Positions 58,778-64,000 of a DNA stretch of 64,000 bases are shown here, in pieces. Under the pieces are notes generated by a model, which ran no database searches, was not told where the DNA came from, and saw only the letters and a list, made by a program, of their open reading frames with translations. The stretch spans positions 1,869,654-1,933,653 of the forward strand of contig NZ_JACVPP010000001.1 in NCBI RefSeq assembly GCF_018881815.1, in the 5' to 3' direction. Each line of letters opens with the position of its first letter. The stretch's first letter is position 1. The stretch comes from Polynucleobacter sp. MWH-HuK1 (GTDB taxonomy: Bacteria; Pseudomonadota; Gammaproteobacteria; Burkholderiales; Burkholderiaceae). The position numbers were made by a program, and so were the translations under genes.

Positions 58778-61375
58778 ATGAGCAAGCTCCAGGCAGCCAG
58801 CAATATTACTGATGCAGCTAGCCTGCGTGCTGCTCGCGAAGTTGCTTACGACGAGTTTAGAAAAACACAAGCGGTAGGTAAGTTAACCAAACAACTTACT
58901 AAAATGAGCGATCAAATACTCGCCCATCTTTGGAGTAACAGTGGCTTAAAAAATGAAGCCGCTTTAATAGCTGTTGGTGGCTATGGAAGAAATGCTTTAT
59001 TCCCATATTCTGATATCGATATCCTCATCCTTTTGCCAGAAGATGAAAAGCAGGCCATCGCCCTATCAAAGCAAGTTGAACAATTTATCGCTAGTTGCTG
59101 GGATGTTGGGTTGGAGATTGGCTCCTCAGTCCGCAATATCGCTGAATGTATTTCAGAATCCGATCAAGATGTCACGGTTCGTACCTCACTTTTGGAGGCA
59201 CGCTTTCTTTGCGGCAAGAAGGCTTTATTTAAAGACTTTGCTAAAGCATTTGAAGCGGCCATGGATCCCAAGGCATTTTTTCAAGCCAAGCAAGCAGAAC
59301 AAATTCAGCGTCACTACAAATATCAGAACACCCCTTACTCTCTAGAGCCAAATTGCAAAGAAAGTCCCGGCGGCTTACGTGATTTACAAGTGATCTCATG
59401 GGTTAGCAAGGCTGCATTATTGGGTGATACCTTCAAAGATCTCCATGAAGCCGGCCTTGTCACTCAACGCGAATTGACTGAACTCAACCGCAATCAACGA
59501 TTTTTAGAGACCTTACGCGCCAACCTCCACCTCCTTGCAAAACGTAGGCAAGATGTTCTGGCTTTTGATTTACAGGCGCCCTTAGCAACATCCATGGGAA
59601 TCAAAGAAGAATCTTCAAGGGTTGCTAGTGAAGCAATCATGCGACGCTACTATTGGGCAGCAAAAGCAGTAACACAATTGAATGATGTTCTATTGCAGAA
59701 CATTGAGGCTATTCTCTTCCCGCAGGAATCTAAAACCACTCACCCCATTCCAGGTGAAGGTAATGAATACTTTATTGAGCGCCAAGGGGTATTGGATATT
59801 ACCGACCCGCAGCTCTTTCAAAAACATCCAGAGCAAATCCTCAGAACCTTCTTAGTATTTGCCCAAACATCTAATGTAAAGAGCTTATCGGCAACCATCT
59901 TCAGGGCGCTCTATAACGCCAGAACTAAGATGGATAGCAAATGGCGCAAAGACCCGATTAATCGCGCGCTTTTTATTGAAATCTTGAAGCAGCCCGAAGG
60001 TGTAAGCCGCGCTTTCCACCTAATGAATCGTAGCAGCGTACTAGGGCGCTACCTCCCAGCTTTCAGAAAGATTGTTGGGCAGATGCAGCATGACCTGTTC
60101 CATATATACACAGTCGATCAACATATTCTGATGGTGCTGCGCAATGTGCGGCGCTTCATGGTGGTTGAACACACTCATGAATTCCCTTTCTGCAGCAGCC
60201 TCATTGCTCACTTTGAGAAACCTTGGTTACTCGTCATAGCAGCCCTCTTTCATGACATTGCTAAAGGGCGTGGGGGCGATCATTCGCAATTAGGAAAAGC
60301 AGATACACGCAAGTTTGCTAAAGAACATGGTCTAGATAAAAAAGATACTGAACTTTTAGTATGGTTAGTAGCCGAACATCTAAATATGAGCCAAACAGCT
60401 CAGAAACAAGACATCACCGATCCTGATGTCGTTAAAGCTTTTGCCAAAAAGATGGGTGATGAGCGTCATCTCACTGCACTCTACTTGCTCACCGTTGCTG
60501 ATGTTCGAGGCACTAGCCCTAAAGTCTGGAATGCCTGGAAAGGCAAACTTCTTGAAGACCTCTATCGCGCAACACTCAGAGTTTTGGGTGGAGCCAAGCC
60601 AGATGCCTCGTCAGAGTTAGCCCAACACCAAGAAGAATCTAAAGCAAAGTTGCGTCTCTACGGCATCAATGATGACGCCTATGAAGACCTATGGAAGCAG
60701 TTGGATGTTGCCTTCTTCTTAAGACAAGATTCTTCTGATATTGCCTGGCTTACACGCCATCTTTTTAATAAAGTAAATAGCGAGCAGCCAATTGTCAGAG
60801 CTAGACTATCTCCAATTGGCGAAGGACTGCAAGTAGCTGTCTACGTAAAAGACCAAGAAGACCTTTTTGCCAGAATCTGTGCATACTTCGAGAGACACGG
60901 CTTCTCCATTTGGGATGCACGCATTCATACGACGCGTCATGGCTATGCCTTGGATAGCTTCCAAATTTCAGGCAGTAACTTGGTAGATGAAGGCGGCAGT
61001 TATCGCGACATCATTCAGTTAGTAGAGTTTGAACTTACTGCTGCACTAACCAATGCTGAGCCCCTACCTGCGCCAAGCATGGGTCGCCTCTCAAGACAGT
61101 CACGCACCTTCCCAATTCAACCACGCGTGCATATGGTTCCAGATGATCGTGGCCGCTATTACACACTCGCACTGTCCGCAAGTGATCGCACTGGCTTGCT
61201 ATATACCATCTCCAGGGTCCTAGCAAAACATCAGGTATCGATTCATACTGCCAGAATTAATACACTTGGAGAAAGAGTAGAAGACGTGTTGCTATTAGAC
61301 GCTGCCAACCTGGGCAAGAATCCTAAGCTACAGATTCAACTTGAGACTGAGTTGCTTGAGGCTTTAGGGGCTTAA
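58778..61375 (+). CDS. glnD: PII uridylyltransferase / uridylyl-removing enzyme
   Basis: An 865-residue bifunctional sensor of nitrogen status. The nucleotidyltransferase centre is [20 protein letters not shown] near 66-85. The HD hydrolase centre is [19 protein letters not shown] near 488-506. Two C-terminal ACT domains (about 690-770 and 795-865) bind glutamine. It modifies PII proteins that control NtrB/NtrC, which connects it in principle with the NtrC-like site at 35044. It ends convergently with ligA, 14 bases away. Confidence 0.95.
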   Translation: MSKLQAASNITDAASLRAAREVAYDEFRKTQAVGKLTKQLTKMSDQILAHLWSNSGLKNEAALIAVGGYGRNALFPYSDIDILILLPEDEKQAIALSKQVEQFIASCWDVGLEIGSSVRNIAECISESDQDVTVRTSLLEARFLCGKKALFKDFAKAFEAAMDPKAFFQAKQAEQIQRHYKYQNTPYSLEPNCKESPGGLRDLQVISWVSKAALLGDTFKDLHEAGLVTQRELTELNRNQRFLETLRANLHLLAKRRQDVLAFDLQAPLATSMGIKEESSRVASEAIMRRYYWAAKAVTQLNDVLLQNIEAILFPQESKTTHPIPGEGNEYFIERQGVLDITDPQLFQKHPEQILRTFLVFAQTSNVKSLSATIFRALYNARTKMDSKWRKDPINRALFIEILKQPEGVSRAFHLMNRSSVLGRYLPAFRKIVGQMQHDLFHIYTVDQHILMVLRNVRRFMVVEHTHEFPFCSSLIAHFEKPWLLVIAALFHDIAKGRGGDHSQLGKADTRKFAKEHGLDKKDTELLVWLVAEHLNMSQTAQKQDITDPDVVKAFAKKMGDERHLTALYLLTVADVRGTSPKVWNAWKGKLLEDLYRATLRVLGGAKPDASSELAQHQEESKAKLRLYGINDDAYEDLWKQLDVAFFLRQDSSDIAWLTRHLFNKVNSEQPIVRARLSPIGEGLQVAVYVKDQEDLFARICAYFERHGFSIWDARIHTTRHGYALDSFQISGSNLVDEGGSYRDIIQLVEFELTAALTNAEPLPAPSMGRLSRQSRTFPIQPRVHMVPDDRGRYYTLALSASDRTGLLYTISRVLAKHQVSIHTARINTLGERVEDVLLLDAANLGKNPKLQIQLETELLEALGA

Positions 61376-61389
61376 ATCTTTAGCTTCAA

Positions 61390-63414
<2,025 letters not shown>

Positions 63415-64000
63415 CTAGCTAAAGAGTCTGCTAGCTGTAGAAGATCCAGCAGGAATGCCAGATTTCTCAAGATTGGCATAAAGAACATCAAGGTGCTGAC
63501 GAATGCTAATGACTGCAGCTTCACTTAAGTTAATGCCATTGTCATCTACCAAGCGGCCATGAGCAGCTTGTGCAATCTCAATGCCTTCAGAGAGCATTCT
63601 TTCAAATGCGCGCTCATCTTGTGGAACCAGGGGAATCTCTAGCAACAAAGTGGCTTGAGTTACAGACTTATTCGGATCCAAGTCGGCACTATTGAAAATC
63701 ACTAGGCCTTTGCTGAGATATTCGTATTGACGTCCATTACGAGATAGCTTGAAACCGCGTTGGCGCATGAGGGCATCAAAGTTACCCCATGGGCATGGCT
63801 CATCAAATAGTATATTGATGCTCAACTGGATATCACTCTCAGCAGCCAGCACATCTAATTCTTTAGCACTCTCCAACATTGTATTGACGCTAGGCATATC
63901 AATTTGTGAGTCCAAAGTTTCAGCAAGCGCCTGGGCACGAGAGCAAAAATCAGAAAGCTCCAAAACGCCAATCGGACCTTTGCGACTAGCCAGCTGAATG
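63415..64000 (-). CDS. zipA: ZipA-like cell division protein, C-terminal part (runs off the window)
   Basis: The frame stays open to the right window edge, so the protein's N-terminus is missing. The visible 194 or so residues resemble the C-terminal FtsZ-binding domain of ZipA: AESDIQLSINILFDEPCPWG, then RQRGFKLSRNGRQYEYLSKG and VIFNSADLDPNKSVTQATLLL. The order ZipA-like then ligA is usual in betaproteobacteria. Apparent start codons inside the visible part (for example TTG at 63963) should not be taken as the true start. Confidence 0.75.
   Translation of the reverse strand, partial: IQLASRKGPIGVLELSDFCSRAQALAETLDSQIDMPSVNTMLESAKELDVLAAESDIQLSINILFDEPCPWGNFDALMRQRGFKLSRNGRQYEYLSKGLVIFNSADLDPNKSVTQATLLLEIPLVPQDERAFERMLSEGIEIAQAAHGRLVDDNGINLSEAAVISIRQHLDVLYANLEKSGIPAGSSTASRLFS

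Overview
The window looks like chromosomal core and near-core DNA from a free-living betaproteobacterium of the Burkholderiaceae. Polynucleobacter is my best guess. The guess rests on gene order (smc/zipA/ligA side, rpsB-tsf-pyrH-frr-uppS-cdsA-dxr-rseP-bamA-skp-lpxD-fabZ-lpxA-lpxB-rnhB, and mrp fused to a formate dehydrogenase operon), on the Burkholderia-type QueE cysteine motif, and on very compact spacing with many 1-8 base overlaps. It is inference from memory, not a database match. I see no tRNA, rRNA, CRISPR, transposase, integrase or prophage genes, and no gene-free stretch reaches 300 bases. The largest gap is 267 bases, between rpsB and map.

Layout. 1-1716: tail of a gene entering from the left, a small BFD-like ferredoxin, and the permease and ATPase of a tungstate/molybdate-type ABC importer. 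1717-12374: an 11-gene minus-strand block running mrp, DUF3305, DUF3306, multi-ferredoxin, TorD-like chaperone, Tat mini-protein, FDH alpha, FDH beta, lipoprotein, FDH gamma, small secreted protein. Together these would assemble a membrane-bound, Cys-type, Mo/W formate dehydrogenase facing the periplasm. 12504-16753: Pit phosphate transport with its DUF47 partner, then divergent copZ/copA. 16779-23182: a DUF3047 lipoprotein, then a GT39 / flippase-like / GT9 / PAP2 envelope glycan cluster and rlmJ. 23179-27808: SOUL protein, LD-carboxypeptidase, tadA, queD, queE and two tandem paralogous secreted proteins of unknown function.

27874-34514: a minus-strand run of ratA, rnfH, guaB, guaA, a DUF455 ferritin-like protein and a radical SAM protein with an unusual CX4CX2C cluster motif. 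34540-39269: smpB, then a four-gene operon (circularly permuted ATP-grasp, alpha-E, transglutaminase-like protease, Anbu proteasome-like peptidase). That operon is preceded by an exact match to the NtrC consensus and closed by a strong bidirectional terminator. 39350-42689: ppsA with its divergent regulator ppsR. 42705-57669: the cell-envelope/translation supercluster on the minus strand. 57937-61375: map and glnD on the plus strand. 61390-64000: ligA and the C-terminal part of a ZipA-like protein that runs off the right edge.

The items most worth following up are the Anbu operon with its NtrC-like site and a basic tail on the peptidase, the radical SAM/DUF455 pair, the tandem lipoprotein-like paralogs, and the accessory proteins of the formate dehydrogenase operon.
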